Numbered from the stretch's first letter, positions 49,792-59,167 are shown. The stretch is 64,000 nucleotides of DNA from Curtobacterium pusillum (GCA_002025645.1 CP018783.1:1240001-1304000); one strand, 5' to 3'. The notes: a model not told the origin generated them from the letters alone. Made by a program: numbers and translations.

Positions 49792-50940
49792 GTGACCACC
49801 ATCGGACTCCGCCGCATGGCGCCCCGGGACCCCGCCGAGGGACACCGCGCCGCCAGCCCCCTCGAGCTCCTCTTCGACCTGGTGTTCGTCGTCGCCGTCG
49901 GGTTCGCCGCCTCGAACCTGCACGAGATCGAGGCGGAGGGGCACGTCTCGTCGGCCGTGGTCTCGTACGCCTTCGTGTTCTTCGCGATCTGGTGGGCCTG
50001 GCTGAACTTCACGTGGTTCGCCACCTCGTTCGACACGGACGACTGGCTCTACCGCGTGATGACGTTCGTGCAGATGGCCGGCGTGCTCGTGCTCGCCGCC
50101 GGGGTGCACGCCGCCATGGTGGAGGGGTCGACCACGATCGTCGTGGTCGGCTACGTGGTGATGCGGCTGGCCCTGGTCGGCCAGTGGCTCCGCGCCGCAG
50201 CGTCCTCGCCCGAGTACCGACGCACCGCACTCCGGTACGCCGCGGGGATCGTGGTCGTCCAGGTCCTGTGGGTGCTCGCGCTGCTGCTGCCGCACGACGT
50301 GGGGTGGGCGGTGATCCCGGTGCTCATCCTGCTCGAGGTGCTCGTGCCGCCGTTCGCGGAGACGGGTGCCCGCACCACTCCCTGGCACACGCGGCACATC
50401 GCCGAGCGGTACTCGCTCTTCACGCTCATCGTCCTCGGCGAGGGGCTCGTCGCCTCGGCCAACGCCGTCATCGACGGCATCGCGCACGCCGACCACCTGG
50501 CGTCGCTCCTGGTGCTCGCCGCGTGCGGGCTGGTGATCGTCGCCGGCCTCTGGTGGATCTACTTCTCGCGGGAGCAGCACGACCACATCCGCTCACTGCC
50601 GACCGCGCTCGTCTTCGGGTACGGCCACTACCTCGTGTTCGCCGCCGCCGGTGCGCTGCCCGCCGGCATCGAGGTCGCCGTCAGCGCCGACGCGGGCGAG
50701 GCGGACCTGTCGCACACGACCGTCGCCGCCACCATCGCGGTGCCGGTCGCGGTGTTCGTGCTCGCGATCTGGGCACTCGCGCTCCGACCGTCGCTGCGCA
50801 CCGGGTGGAACGTCGTCGTCGTGGTGCTCGCGCTCGCGGTGCTCGCGAGCATCGCCGTGCCCGCGATCTCACTGGTCGCGACGGCAGTGCTGGTCACGGC
50901 GACCGTGGTGGTCCTGGAGGTCGCGGACCGCGGGCGGTGA
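49792..50940 (+). CDS. Low-temperature requirement protein A (LtrA) family membrane protein
   Basis: 382 residues with about 10 helices. Seen: ASPLELLFDLVFVVAVGFAAS (LFDLVFV marks LtrA), IWWAWLNFTWFATSFDTDDWLYRV, HIAERYSLFTLIVLGEGL and WWIYFSREQHD. The name comes from Listeria growth at low temperature; the molecular role is unknown. GTG start; TAGGCA lies 6 nt upstream, close to the leaderless pattern. Confidence 0.86.
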   Translation: MTTIGLRRMAPRDPAEGHRAASPLELLFDLVFVVAVGFAASNLHEIEAEGHVSSAVVSYAFVFFAIWWAWLNFTWFATSFDTDDWLYRVMTFVQMAGVLVLAAGVHAAMVEGSTTIVVVGYVVMRLALVGQWLRAAASSPEYRRTALRYAAGIVVVQVLWVLALLLPHDVGWAVIPVLILLEVLVPPFAETGARTTPWHTRHIAERYSLFTLIVLGEGLVASANAVIDGIAHADHLASLLVLAACGLVIVAGLWWIYFSREQHDHIRSLPTALVFGYGHYLVFAAAGALPAGIEVAVSADAGEADLSHTTVAATIAVPVAVFVLAIWALALRPSLRTGWNVVVVVLALAVLASIAVPAISLVATAVLVTATVVVLEVADRGR

Positions 50941-51005
50941 CCCGGTGACGGACGGGAGGAACGGTGCGGTGCCGCCCCGCGCCTCCAGTCCGCACGGTGG
51001 TGACG

Positions 51006-51314
51006 TCAGCCGACGCGCGCGACCCGGACGTCCACGCGGCTGAGCGGCAGACCGTGTGCGGTCGCCGCCGCGAGCGCCGCGAGGTGCGCCGCACGTGCCG
51101 TCTCCGGCGCGGGGACCGAGCCGTCGGTGCCGATCACGATGCGGAGGACGTCGTCGTCGAGGACGACCCGCGCGATCGTCGACCGGGTCGCGAGGTTCTT
51201 CGCCGCGGTCACGGTGCTCCCGAGGGTCGGGCGGGCGCGGTAGAGGTCGGCCACACCGGGGACGGCCAGCACGGCTTCCTCGACGGCTGCGAAGGTCTCG
51301 TCGTGGGAACTCAT
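51006..51314 (-). CDS. Small Asp23-like protein
   Basis: 102 residues: AVEEAVLAVPGVADLYRARPTLGSTVTAAKNLA and strands matching half of the Asp23/Gls24 fold (VLRIVIGTDGSVPAPETARAA). ATG overlaps the preceding Asp23 stop as ATGA. Family members in Microbacteriaceae occur as such short tandem copies; role is probably linked to envelope stress. Confidence 0.7.
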   Translation of the reverse strand: MSSHDETFAAVEEAVLAVPGVADLYRARPTLGSTVTAAKNLATRSTIARVVLDDDVLRIVIGTDGSVPAPETARAAHLAALAAATAHGLPLSRVDVRVARVG

Positions 51315-51988
51315 GCCGGGTCCTCCTCGGTGTTCTCCGGTGCGGCGGTGTCCTCTGGTGCGGCGGTGTCCTCTGGTGCGGCAGTGTCGTCGCTCGTCGG
51401 GGGCGGCAGCAGGTCGCGGACCACCACGTCGACGGCCTCGACCAGCAGGTCGGTCTGGGTGGCGAGCACCTGCCCGACGGTCTCGCGGACGTCGGCGGCG
51501 ACCCGCTGGATCGTCGAGCCGGCACGCACCGCGATCTCGACGACGATGTGGACCGGGGCCCCGAGCTCGGTGACGTCACCCTCGAGCGTGCACCGCGCGA
51601 TGAGCGCATCGGGGACGGCGTCTCCGGCCGTCCGGACGAGGGAGCGGATGGCACCCTCGGTCATCACGGGCCGCTCGGTCGGCGCCGCCGGACGGAGCGG
51701 GACGTCGCGACCGGCACGGGCCTCGAGCGAGATGTTCGCGAGCACCCCGCTGATCCAGGACTCGTCGGCTGGTGCTTCCTGCTCGGCTGCGGCCTCGAGC
51801 GAGCCGAGCGAGGAGTGCCGGAGCCGCACGATCGCGGCGAGGGCGTTCTGGCAGGCTGCGGAGTCGTCGATGCTCGGGTCGGCCGGCTGCATGCCGGCGT
51901 CGAGGTAGTCGGCGAGCTCGTCGATCGTGTGCCCGTCGAGGTCGTCGGGCTCGAGCGACTCGAGCCGGACGGTGTCGCGGTCGGTCAT
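51311..51988 (-). CDS. Asp23/Gls24 family envelope stress protein
   Basis: 225 residues. The Asp23 domain is at about 105-195 (MTEGAIRSLVRTAGDAVPDALI, VHIVVEIAVRAGSTIQRVAADVRETVGQVL). The N-terminal 50 residues contain a zinc-free helical DELADYLDAG stretch. The C-terminus holds tandem TAAPED repeats encoded by an 18-bp repeat. ATG at 51988 overlaps the sigma stop and follows GGAGGG by 6 nt; the ATG six bases earlier is too close. Asp23 proteins form scaffolds at the membrane under stress. Confidence 0.82.
   Translation of the reverse strand: MTDRDTVRLESLEPDDLDGHTIDELADYLDAGMQPADPSIDDSAACQNALAAIVRLRHSSLGSLEAAAEQEAPADESWISGVLANISLEARAGRDVPLRPAAPTERPVMTEGAIRSLVRTAGDAVPDALIARCTLEGDVTELGAPVHIVVEIAVRAGSTIQRVAADVRETVGQVLATQTDLLVEAVDVVVRDLLPPPTSDDTAAPEDTAAPEDTAAPENTEEDPA
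51331..51384. repeat. Three 18-bp tandem repeats in the Asp23 gene
   Basis: TGTTCTCCGGTGCGGCGG, TGTCCTCTGGTGCGGCGG and TGTCCTCTGGTGCGGCAG are in tandem, encoding the TAAPED/TAAPEN hexapeptide in frame on the minus strand. Copy number can vary without breaking the frame. Confidence 0.8.
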
Positions 51989-52539
51989 CGCCATCCCTCC
52001 ATCAGACGGATCATGTTCTTCCTCGCCCGGGACAGCAGTCCGCGGACCGTCGAGGCGGGGAGGTCCAGTTCCTCCGCGATCGCCTCGTACGAGTACTCGA
52101 GCACTTCCTTCATCACCCAGCACCGTCGCTGCGCCTCGGGCAGCTCGGCGAGCGCCGTCTCCACCGCCTCTTCGCGGGAGCGTGCTTCGGCGACGCGTTC
52201 CGGGGCGTCGGCGGCCGGTGCGGCGACCTCGAGCTCGGTGACGTCGTCGTGGAACCGGCGAGCCCGGATCCGGTCGATGCACTTCCGGCTGAGGATGCGC
52301 ATGAGCCAGGCCTTGACGCGTGCGCCGTCGTCGAGCCGGTCGAGCCGGTTCCACGCGGTGATGAAGGTCTCCTGCACGACGTCGTCGAGTTCGTCGGTCG
52401 ACCCGAGGGTCCGTCGTGCGTAGGCGCGCAGCAGCGGTGTGTACCGGCGGATGAGGACCTCGAACGCCCGGACGTCGCCGTCGGACGAGCGACCTGCGAG
52501 GACGGCGTCGTCGAGATCGGTGAGGGGCTGGTGGTGCAC
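51985..52539 (-). CDS. ECF-type RNA polymerase sigma factor
   Basis: 184 residues. Sigma2 (about 20-90): AFEVLIRRYTPLLRAYARRTLGSTDELDDVVQETFITAWNRL with the VVQETF motif; sigma4 (about 122-175): LAELPEAQRRCWVMKEVLEYSYEAIAEELDLPASTVRGLLSRAR. No Cys-based anti-sigma (zinc) protein is adjacent; the neighbours are the small gene upstream and Asp23 genes downstream. GTG at 52539 follows AGAAGGAAAGC. Confidence 0.9.
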   Translation of the reverse strand: MHHQPLTDLDDAVLAGRSSDGDVRAFEVLIRRYTPLLRAYARRTLGSTDELDDVVQETFITAWNRLDRLDDGARVKAWLMRILSRKCIDRIRARRFHDDVTELEVAAPAADAPERVAEARSREEAVETALAELPEAQRRCWVMKEVLEYSYEAIAEELDLPASTVRGLLSRARKNMIRLMEGWR

Positions 52540-52548
52540 GCTTTCCTT

Positions 52549-52707
52549 CTACTGGTGGTGGATGGGGTTCAGCTGGGCACGGACGACCTTCATCGGTCCG
52601 ACGGGCCTCGCCGAGAGCGCGCGGACCCGGGCCTGCGCGAGCAGGTGCTGTGGTGCGATCCGTCCGTGGGACGTCGTGTGGCGCGCATCGGTGTCGGTGT
52701 CGGGCAT
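52549..52707 (-). CDS. 52-residue gene at the head of the sigma/Asp23 operon
   Basis: 52 residues, hydrophilic and Arg/His-rich, with a helix-prone stretch IAPQHLLAQARVRALSARPVG and no cysteine or membrane segment. A clear AGGAGC lies 6-8 nt before the ATG at 52707, and its stop is 9 bp before the sigma start, so it looks like the first gene of the operon. No family recognised. It could be a small regulator of the sigma factor, but that is a guess. Confidence 0.5.
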   Translation of the reverse strand: MPDTDTDARHTTSHGRIAPQHLLAQARVRALSARPVGPMKVVRAQLNPIHHQ

Positions 52708-52816
52708 CTGGGCTCCTCGGGTGGACCGCGCGTTCGGGGTCCGTCACCGATGAGACGTGCGCCGGAGGTGGATCGTCACACTTCTGCGCTCGTCGATTCT
52801 GCGGCAGGCTGGGGGC

Positions 52817-53479
52817 ATGTCCCTCGTCACCGCCGTCTGCCGCGTCGACCGCCTGCTGCCCGACTCGGGCACGATCGGCATCACCGCGATCGACAAGCGT
52901 CCCGTCGACGGTGCCGTCCGCGTGCGTCCGCTCGGGCTGTACGCCGACGTGCAGGCCGACCGGAAGCACCACGGCGGCGAGGACCAGGCGGTGTACGCCT
53001 ACGCCGACGAGGACGCCGCGTACTTCGCGCAGCTGCTCGACCGCGAGGTCCCACCCGGGCTGTTCGGCGAGAACCTGCGGACCTCGGGCATCGACTGCAC
53101 CGGCGCCGTCACGGGCGAGCGCTGGCGGATCGGGGAGACCCTCGAGCTCGAGGTCACGATCCCGCGGAACCCGTGCGGCACGTTCGCCCGGCGCATGCGG
53201 GTCGACAAGTGGGTCAAGCGGTTCACCGAGGAGGGGCGCCCCGGGGCGTACCTCCGGGTGCTGCACTCCGGACCGGTCTCGGCCGGCGATCCGATCGTCG
53301 TCACACACCGGCCGGACCACGGCGTCACGATCGGGCAGATCTTCAGCGGGTTGACGCCCGAGCAGGCACAGGCGGTGCTGTCGTCCGGCCGTGGGTCCGG
53401 CGGCGGGCCGGGCACGGGTGGACTCGCCCCGAAGGTGGTCCGGGACGTGTCGAAGGTGCTCGCCCGCGCTCGCGCCTGA
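52817..53479 (+). CDS. MOSC domain protein
   Basis: 220 residues. Seen: DKRPVDGAVRVRPLGLYADVQADRKHHGGEDQAVYAYADED (with the HHGG/ED motif), PPGLFGENLRTSGID, and RNPCGTFARRM, whose Cys is the conserved MOSC sulfur-carrying residue. YiiM-like. MOSC proteins use molybdenum cofactor to reduce N-hydroxylated compounds; substrate here unknown. ATG at 52817 gives the normal N-terminus. Divergent from the sigma operon. Confidence 0.87.
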   Translation: MSLVTAVCRVDRLLPDSGTIGITAIDKRPVDGAVRVRPLGLYADVQADRKHHGGEDQAVYAYADEDAAYFAQLLDREVPPGLFGENLRTSGIDCTGAVTGERWRIGETLELEVTIPRNPCGTFARRMRVDKWVKRFTEEGRPGAYLRVLHSGPVSAGDPIVVTHRPDHGVTIGQIFSGLTPEQAQAVLSSGRGSGGGPGTGGLAPKVVRDVSKVLARARA

Positions 53480-53500
53480 GTGCCCGCGCCCGCGGTCTGG

Positions 53501-53884
53501 TCATCCGCCCTGCGTGCGTCGGAGCGGGTCGATCGGACGCTTCGCCCTCGGCAGTCCCGCGACCACCAGCTCGTAGGCGTTGGCGACGAGGTCCTCCACC
53601 AGCGTCTCGTCGATGCCGTCCCCGGGCGACAGCGTGATCCAGTGCTGCTTGTTCATGTGCCAGCCCGGCGTGATCTCGTCGTGGTCGCGCACGAGCGAGG
53701 CACCGTGTGGCGGCGCGCACTTCAGGTTGACGATCGGCACGCCCCGCAGCTCGGACGTCATCACGAACATCTTCCCGACGACCTTGTAGACGAACGCGCC
53801 CTCGCCGAAGGGCTGCGTCTCCGCCACCGCGGGCAGGCCCATCGCGGTGCGGGCCGCGACCTCGTGCAGGGTCTCGCCGTCCAT
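53501..53884 (-). CDS. MmcQ/YjbR family DNA-binding-like protein
   Basis: 127 residues. GAFVYKVVGKMFVMTSELRGVPIVNLKCAPPHGASLVRDHDEITPGWHMNKQHWITLSPGDG (cited by VYKVVGKMF, LKCAP, MNKQHWI) marks the family. The fold resembles a double-wing DNA-binding domain. Function unproven. Convergent with the MOSC gene by 21 bp. Confidence 0.85.
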   Translation of the reverse strand: MDGETLHEVAARTAMGLPAVAETQPFGEGAFVYKVVGKMFVMTSELRGVPIVNLKCAPPHGASLVRDHDEITPGWHMNKQHWITLSPGDGIDETLVEDLVANAYELVVAGLPRAKRPIDPLRRTQGG

Positions 53885-53946
53885 GCGTCCAGCATGCCTC
53901 GTTCTGGGGTGGGAGGAGTCCCGCGTTGCTGACGTACCCTCAGGCC

Positions 53947-54261
53947 GTGAACCTCACCCGATCCCGTCTCGTCCGCTCGCTCGGCATCGCCGCCGCCACG
54001 ACCGCACTCGCCGCCTCCGTCGTCCTCGGCGGGGCCTCGACCGCGCAGGCTGCTCCGACCGTCTACAAGAACTGCACCGCCGTGCAGAAGGTGTACTCGG
54101 GCGGGATCGCGAAGAAGTCGGTCACGAAGAACAAGGTGACCTCGAAGGGGAAGACCACCTACCGCGCGCTCAAGGGCACCGTGAAGAAGGACGACGCGCT
54201 CTACAACGCGAACAAGAAGATGGACGCGGACGCCGACGGGATCGCCTGCGAGAAGAGCTGA
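53947..54261 (+). CDS. Secreted excalibur-domain protein
   Basis: 104 residues. Signal peptide (1-32) ending AQAA. The rest is Lys-rich and ends with an excalibur domain: YKNCTAVQKVY and a D-x-D-x-D-G-x-x-C calcium loop, DADADGIACEKS. Such proteins are secreted and bind calcium; function unknown. GTG start with TACCCT 6 nt upstream (leaderless). Confidence 0.87.
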   Translation: MNLTRSRLVRSLGIAAATTALAASVVLGGASTAQAAPTVYKNCTAVQKVYSGGIAKKSVTKNKVTSKGKTTYRALKGTVKKDDALYNANKKMDADADGIACEKS

Positions 54262-54310
54262 CGGCCGCGGTCGCGCGCCGCTCCGGGTCGGGGCCGCGCC
54301 GGGCCGCCCG

Positions 54311-54891
54311 TCAGAGGGTCGGGACGCCCTCGTGCCCCGAGCGTGGGCGCGCCGTCCCGGCCACACCGGTGACGACCGAGCCCGCGGGCACGTCCTTCGT
54401 CACCACGGTGTTCGCACCGACGACCGAGTCCGCGCCGACTGTGATCGCCCCGATGAGCGACGAGCCGGCACCGAGCACGACCCGATCCCCCACCGCGGGG
54501 TGCCGGCGAGCGCCCGGTCCGTGGTCGCCACCGCGGCCGCCCAGCGTCACACCGTGGAACAGCACCACGTCGTCGCCGACCACCGCGGTCTCCCCGATCA
54601 CGACCCCCATGCCGTGGTCGATGAAGAAGCGTCGGCCGATCCGGGCGCCGGGGTGGATCTCGATGCCTGTCACCGACCGTGCGACCTGACCGATGACCCG
54701 CGCCGCGAACCGCGACCCGGGCAGCCCCCGGGCGATCCACAGCCGGTGCGTCAGCCGGTAGGTCCAGATGGCGTGCAGCCCCGAGTACACGATCGCGTTC
54801 TCGAGGTCGCCGCGGGATGCGGGGTCACCGCGGCGTGCTGCGGCCAGGTCCTCCCGGACAGAACGCAGCACGCCTCGTCGGACGGGACGGC

Positions 54892-54895
<4 letters not shown>
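54311..54895 (-). CDS. cysE: Serine O-acetyltransferase
   Basis: 194 residues, the short actinobacterial type. Left-handed beta-helix hexapeptide repeats span about 70-175: [40 protein letters not shown] (catalytic His in IDHGMG). Makes O-acetylserine for cysteine synthesis. Its ATG overlaps the cysK stop as ATGA, so both genes are cotranscribed. No C-terminal CysK-binding tail is obvious; the C-terminus ends VPTL. Confidence 0.93.
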
Positions 54896-55830
<935 letters not shown>

Positions 55831-55857
55831 CGGTACCGTCCTCTTCGGGTCAGGTCG

Positions 55858-55881
55858 CGTGCCTCCCCCACTGGAGGCACG
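55858..55881. repeat. Hairpin upstream of cysK (CCTCC repeat family)
   Basis: CGTGCCTCC (55858-55866) and GGAGGCACG (55873-55881) pair over 9 bp with a 6-nt loop. It lies 28 bp before cysK in the likely 5' untranslated region, so it may modulate cysK-cysE expression or merely be a member of the dispersed family. Confidence 0.45.
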
Positions 55882-55981
55882 GCGTGCGCTGTGATCCTAG
55901 CGATCCGACCCAGCGTGTCCCTGTCCGGTGACGCACGCGCGTTCCGCGCGTACCGTGCTCCGCAACGACGAGGAGGTCGCC

Positions 55982-56653
55982 ATGTCCAAGGAACAGCAAC
56001 CCGACGTCGCCCCACCGGTCGTCGATCGCGCCGCGTTCGACGAGGCGCTCGCCGCGCAGGTGCAGGACGAGAAGGAACTCACGCGCCACGGCGACCGTGT
56101 CTCAGCGGCCCGACGGCGGCTGCCGATGGTCCGCGTCGACGACTACGAGTTCGCCGGCCCCGACGGCCCCGTGCGGCTCACCGCGCTGTTCGGGGACAAG
56201 TACCTGCTCCTCGTCCAGAACGTCATGTACGGACGGGACTGGGACGCCGGGTGCCCGAGCTGCACCTGGGCCGTCGACAACCTGCCCGCCGACATGGGCC
56301 GACTCGACGACGAGGGGATCGCGTTCGCGATGGTCTCCGAGGGGCCGGTCGAGAAGCTCGAGGCCTGGCGGGCGGAGCACGGATGGTCGCACACGTGGGT
56401 GTCCTCGGGCGCGACGAGCTACCACGACGACTGGGGCTGGACCGTGCACAGCGACGACTGGGACGGCCCGGTGCCCGGCTACTCGTACTACCTGCTGCGG
56501 GACGGCGTGCCGTACCTGACGTACGCGACCGGTTCGCGCGGCACGGAGGCGATCCTGCCCGTGGCGCACATCATGGACCGCACGGCGTACGGGCGGCAGC
56601 AGGACTGGGAGGACAGTCCCGAGGGCTGGCCGCAGTACCCCACCTACGGCTGA
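55982..56653 (+). CDS. DUF899 thioredoxin-like protein
   Basis: 223 residues. Thioredoxin-like fold: LLVQNVMYGRDWDAGCPSCTWAVDNLPADM (CPSC, a redox Cys pair) and DDWGWTVHSDDWDGPVPGYSYYLLRDGVPYLTYATGSRGTEAI. Family role unknown, probably redox. ATG follows GAGGAGG. Confidence 0.86.
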   Translation: MSKEQQPDVAPPVVDRAAFDEALAAQVQDEKELTRHGDRVSAARRRLPMVRVDDYEFAGPDGPVRLTALFGDKYLLLVQNVMYGRDWDAGCPSCTWAVDNLPADMGRLDDEGIAFAMVSEGPVEKLEAWRAEHGWSHTWVSSGATSYHDDWGWTVHSDDWDGPVPGYSYYLLRDGVPYLTYATGSRGTEAILPVAHIMDRTAYGRQQDWEDSPEGWPQYPTYG

Positions 56654-57012
56654 CCCGGTCGGTCGCCCAGGACCACCGCAAACGGTCCACACCCTGTGGA
56701 CCAATTGACTCTCCCTCGAGCTGAGGCCGTGCGGTCAGCTCCGTGACGGGTCCGCCTGGCTCGGCGCACCGCAAAGCGACACAATCCCGTCGAACTGTCG
56801 CGTGCCACTGTCGCCTTTGCGGGACGGGCCGCGACCAGACCAGGGAAGCTGTCGCTTCGACGGGAACGAACGACGGATCGATCAGCCGTGTGAGCAAGCC
56901 CCGTGAGCGCCGTGATGTGCCCCCTGGCAACCGCTCCGACGTTCGCGCTGAGCGACAGTCCTCGCGATCAGGGGCCAGAGAAGTGTCGCTCCGCGCGAGA
57001 CTGGCCAGCGCG
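56654..57012. other. 359-bp region without a gene, repeat-rich
   Basis: It starts with a hairpin (56684-56702). Then six TGTCGC/GCGACA elements occur within about 250 bp. Two inverted pairs stand out: CCGCAAAGCGACA with TGTCGCCTTTGCGG, and CCCGTCGAA with TTCGACGGG. GC is visibly lower than in genes. I find no start codon with a Shine-Dalgarno and a credible ORF. It may be an sRNA gene or mobile-element remnant. Confidence 0.5.
56684..56702 (+). terminator. Hairpin terminator after the DUF899 gene
   Basis: GGTCCACA/TGTGGACC, perfect 8-bp stem with CCC loop, followed by AATTG. It lies 30 bp after the DUF899 stop. Confidence 0.55.
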
Positions 57013-58050
57013 TCAGCGCACGAACGCCGTGCGCGCGAACCGCTCGTCGGTCGCCTCGAGCACCCGCAGCACGTTGCCGCCCGCCAGCGCCCGAAGATCC
57101 CTCTGACCCCACCCGCGCCGCCGCATCTCCGCCGCGAGCACCGGGTACCGCGACACGTCCCGCAGGTCCGGCGGCAGCACCGGGGTGCCGTCGAAGTCCC
57201 CACCGAGGCCGACGTGCGCCGCGCCGGCCACGTCGCGTGCGTGCTCGACGTGGTCCGCGACGTCGGAGACGGTGACGGGCGGCGCGTCCTCGGACGACCC
57301 GGCGGCGAACCACTCCGCGTACGCCGCGGAGACGAACTGCGGCACGAACGTGATCATCACGACTCCGCCGTTGTCCGCCAGCCTGCTGAGCACGTCGTCG
57401 GGCACGTTCCGCGGGTGGTCGTTCACGGCGACGGTCGAGGAGTGGCTGAAGACCACGGGCTGCGTCGCGACGTCGAGGGTGTCGCGCATCGTGGTCGGCG
57501 CGGTGTGGGACAGGTCGACGAGCATGCCGATCCGCTCCATCTCGGCGACGATCTCGCGCCCGCGGTCCGTGAGTCCGCCGTGCGGGTGCGACCCGGTCGC
57601 CGAGTCGGCCCAGGGGGTGTCGTCGTTGTGCGTCAGGGTCATGTACCGGACGCCGAGCCGTGCGAGGTCGCGCAGGACGGCCAGGTCGTCACCGATCGAG
57701 TGCCCGCCCTCGGCGCCGAGGAGCGAGGCGATCCGGCCGGAGTCGATCGCCGCACGCACCTCGGCTGCGGTCCGGGCGAGCGCGAGGGTGTCCGGGTAGC
57801 GCTCGATGATCCGGTGCGCGACGTCGACCTGCTGCAGGGTCGCCCGCACCGGATCGGGTTCGTCGCACGGCACGAACACCGACCAGAACTGTCCGACGAC
57901 CCCGCCAGCACGGAGCTTGGGCAGGTCGGTGTGGAGTGAGCCCGCTTCGGAGTCGATGCCCTCCACCCCGGAGTCGTGGGTCTCGCGGCGTTCCCAGGGA
58001 AGGTCGTTGTGGCCGTCGATGACCGGGAACGGGAGCGCGTCGAACGTCAT
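57013..58050 (-). CDS. Membrane dipeptidase-like protein (peptidase M19)
   Basis: 345 residues. Zinc amidohydrolase-fold: VIDGHNDLPW (HxD), LLGAEGGHSIGDDLA (metal-bridging Glu of AEGGH), LVDLSHTAP and VFSHSSTVAVNDHPRN (His ligands), HVGLGGDFDG. Cleaves dipeptides, in this family often with D-residues. No signal peptide, so cytoplasmic. TACCGT lies 6 nt before the ATG (leaderless). Divergent from the GNAT gene with 38 bp. Confidence 0.9.
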   Translation of the reverse strand: MTFDALPFPVIDGHNDLPWERRETHDSGVEGIDSEAGSLHTDLPKLRAGGVVGQFWSVFVPCDEPDPVRATLQQVDVAHRIIERYPDTLALARTAAEVRAAIDSGRIASLLGAEGGHSIGDDLAVLRDLARLGVRYMTLTHNDDTPWADSATGSHPHGGLTDRGREIVAEMERIGMLVDLSHTAPTTMRDTLDVATQPVVFSHSSTVAVNDHPRNVPDDVLSRLADNGGVVMITFVPQFVSAAYAEWFAAGSSEDAPPVTVSDVADHVEHARDVAGAAHVGLGGDFDGTPVLPPDLRDVSRYPVLAAEMRRRGWGQRDLRALAGGNVLRVLEATDERFARTAFVR

Positions 58051-58088
58051 CCCCCGACGGTACCGTCCGTCGTCGTTAGGCTCGGCGG

Positions 58089-58664
58089 ATGGACCCCGTG
58101 ACGCTCCGCACCGAACGGCTCGTGCTCTCGGTACCGGAACCCTCCGACGCCGAGGACGTCGTGGCCTACGCGAACGACCCGGACGTCATCGCGTACACCC
58201 CCGTGCCGGTTCCGTACGGCCACGCCGAGGCCCGGCAGTGGATCACCGAGGTGGTCCGCACGGGCTGGGCGGCCGACACCCGGTACGACTTCGGGATCCG
58301 TCGGGCGGACGACCCACGGCTGCTCGGCACGATCGGCTTGTTCGGCTTCGTCGACGGTGCGGCGGAGATCGGGTACGCGATGCACCCCGACGGGCGCGGC
58401 CACGGGTTCGTGACCGAGGCCGCAGCTGCCGTCCTCGAGTGGGCGTTCGCACCGGCACCTGACGGCCTCGGCCTCGTGCGCGTGCAGTGGCGCGCGATCG
58501 CGACGAACACGCCGTCGGCCGCGATCGCCCGGCGCCTCGGCCTGCGCTACGAGGGACGGCTCCGGTCCGGCGTGCACCACCGCGGGCAGCGCCACGACCA
58601 GCTCATCGCCGCCGCGCTCCGCGACGACGACCGGTCGACGCCGACGCTCTGGCCGACGTCGTGA
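58089..58664 (+). CDS. GNAT family N-acetyltransferase (RimJ-like)
   Basis: 191 residues. TERLVLSVPEPSDAEDV at the start, IGYAMHPDGRGHGFVTEAAAAVLEWAF (acetyl-CoA loop), RVQWRAIATNTPSAAIARRLGLRYEGRLRSGV, the RimJ/RimL pattern. Substrate unknown. TAGGCT lies 6 nt before the ATG. The next gene starts inside its stop (GTGA). Confidence 0.88.
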   Translation: MDPVTLRTERLVLSVPEPSDAEDVVAYANDPDVIAYTPVPVPYGHAEARQWITEVVRTGWAADTRYDFGIRRADDPRLLGTIGLFGFVDGAAEIGYAMHPDGRGHGFVTEAAAAVLEWAFAPAPDGLGLVRVQWRAIATNTPSAAIARRLGLRYEGRLRSGVHHRGQRHDQLIAAALRDDDRSTPTLWPTS

Positions 58665-59167
58665 CGGTGTCGTTCCGGGTCGTCACCGAACTGGACGCCC
58701 CGCCGGAACGCGCGTTCGCGCTGTCGCTCGACATCGGCGCGCACGAACGCTCGATGGCCGCCACCGACGAGCGCGCCGTGGCCGGCACGACCGCCGGCAC
58801 GATCGGGCTCGGTGAGAGCGTCACCTGGCGCGCGCGGCACTTCGGGATCGTCTGGCGGATGACGAGTCGGATCACCGCCCTGGAGGCACCACACCGGTTC
58901 GTCGACGAACAGGTGCGTGGGCCGTTCGCCCGCTTCCACCACGTCCATCGCTTCGAGCCGTCGGCTCGCGGCACACGGATGGTCGACGAGATCGAGTTCC
59001 GCGCCCCGCTCGGGCCGCTCGGCGTGCTCGCCGAACGGATCGCGCTCGCGCGGTACCTGCCCCGGCTCATCGCCGAGCGGAACGCCTCGCTCGCGACCGA
59101 GCTCCGTGCGGACGGGCACGGCACCGACGACGGTCAGGGCGCGGCGAGCTCGCCGAGCGCCTCGTAG
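58661..59167 (+). CDS. SRPBCC family protein
   Basis: 168 residues. START/polyketide-cyclase-like fold: FRVVTELDAPPERAFALSLDIGAHERSM, ITALEAPHRFVDEQVRGPFARFHHVHRFEP, MVDEIEFRAPLGPLGVLAERIALARYLPRLI. Binds hydrophobic ligands; role unknown. GTG overlaps the upstream stop. Its last 34 bp overlap the convergent RpiR-type gene. Confidence 0.82.
   Translation: MTVSFRVVTELDAPPERAFALSLDIGAHERSMAATDERAVAGTTAGTIGLGESVTWRARHFGIVWRMTSRITALEAPHRFVDEQVRGPFARFHHVHRFEPSARGTRMVDEIEFRAPLGPLGVLAERIALARYLPRLIAERNASLATELRADGHGTDDGQGAASSPSAS

Noticed and set aside
58876-58892. CTGGAGGCACC in the SRPBCC gene as another repeat copy
   Set aside because: Only the short core matches and it encodes a conserved part of the protein (ALEAPHR), so chance is likely.
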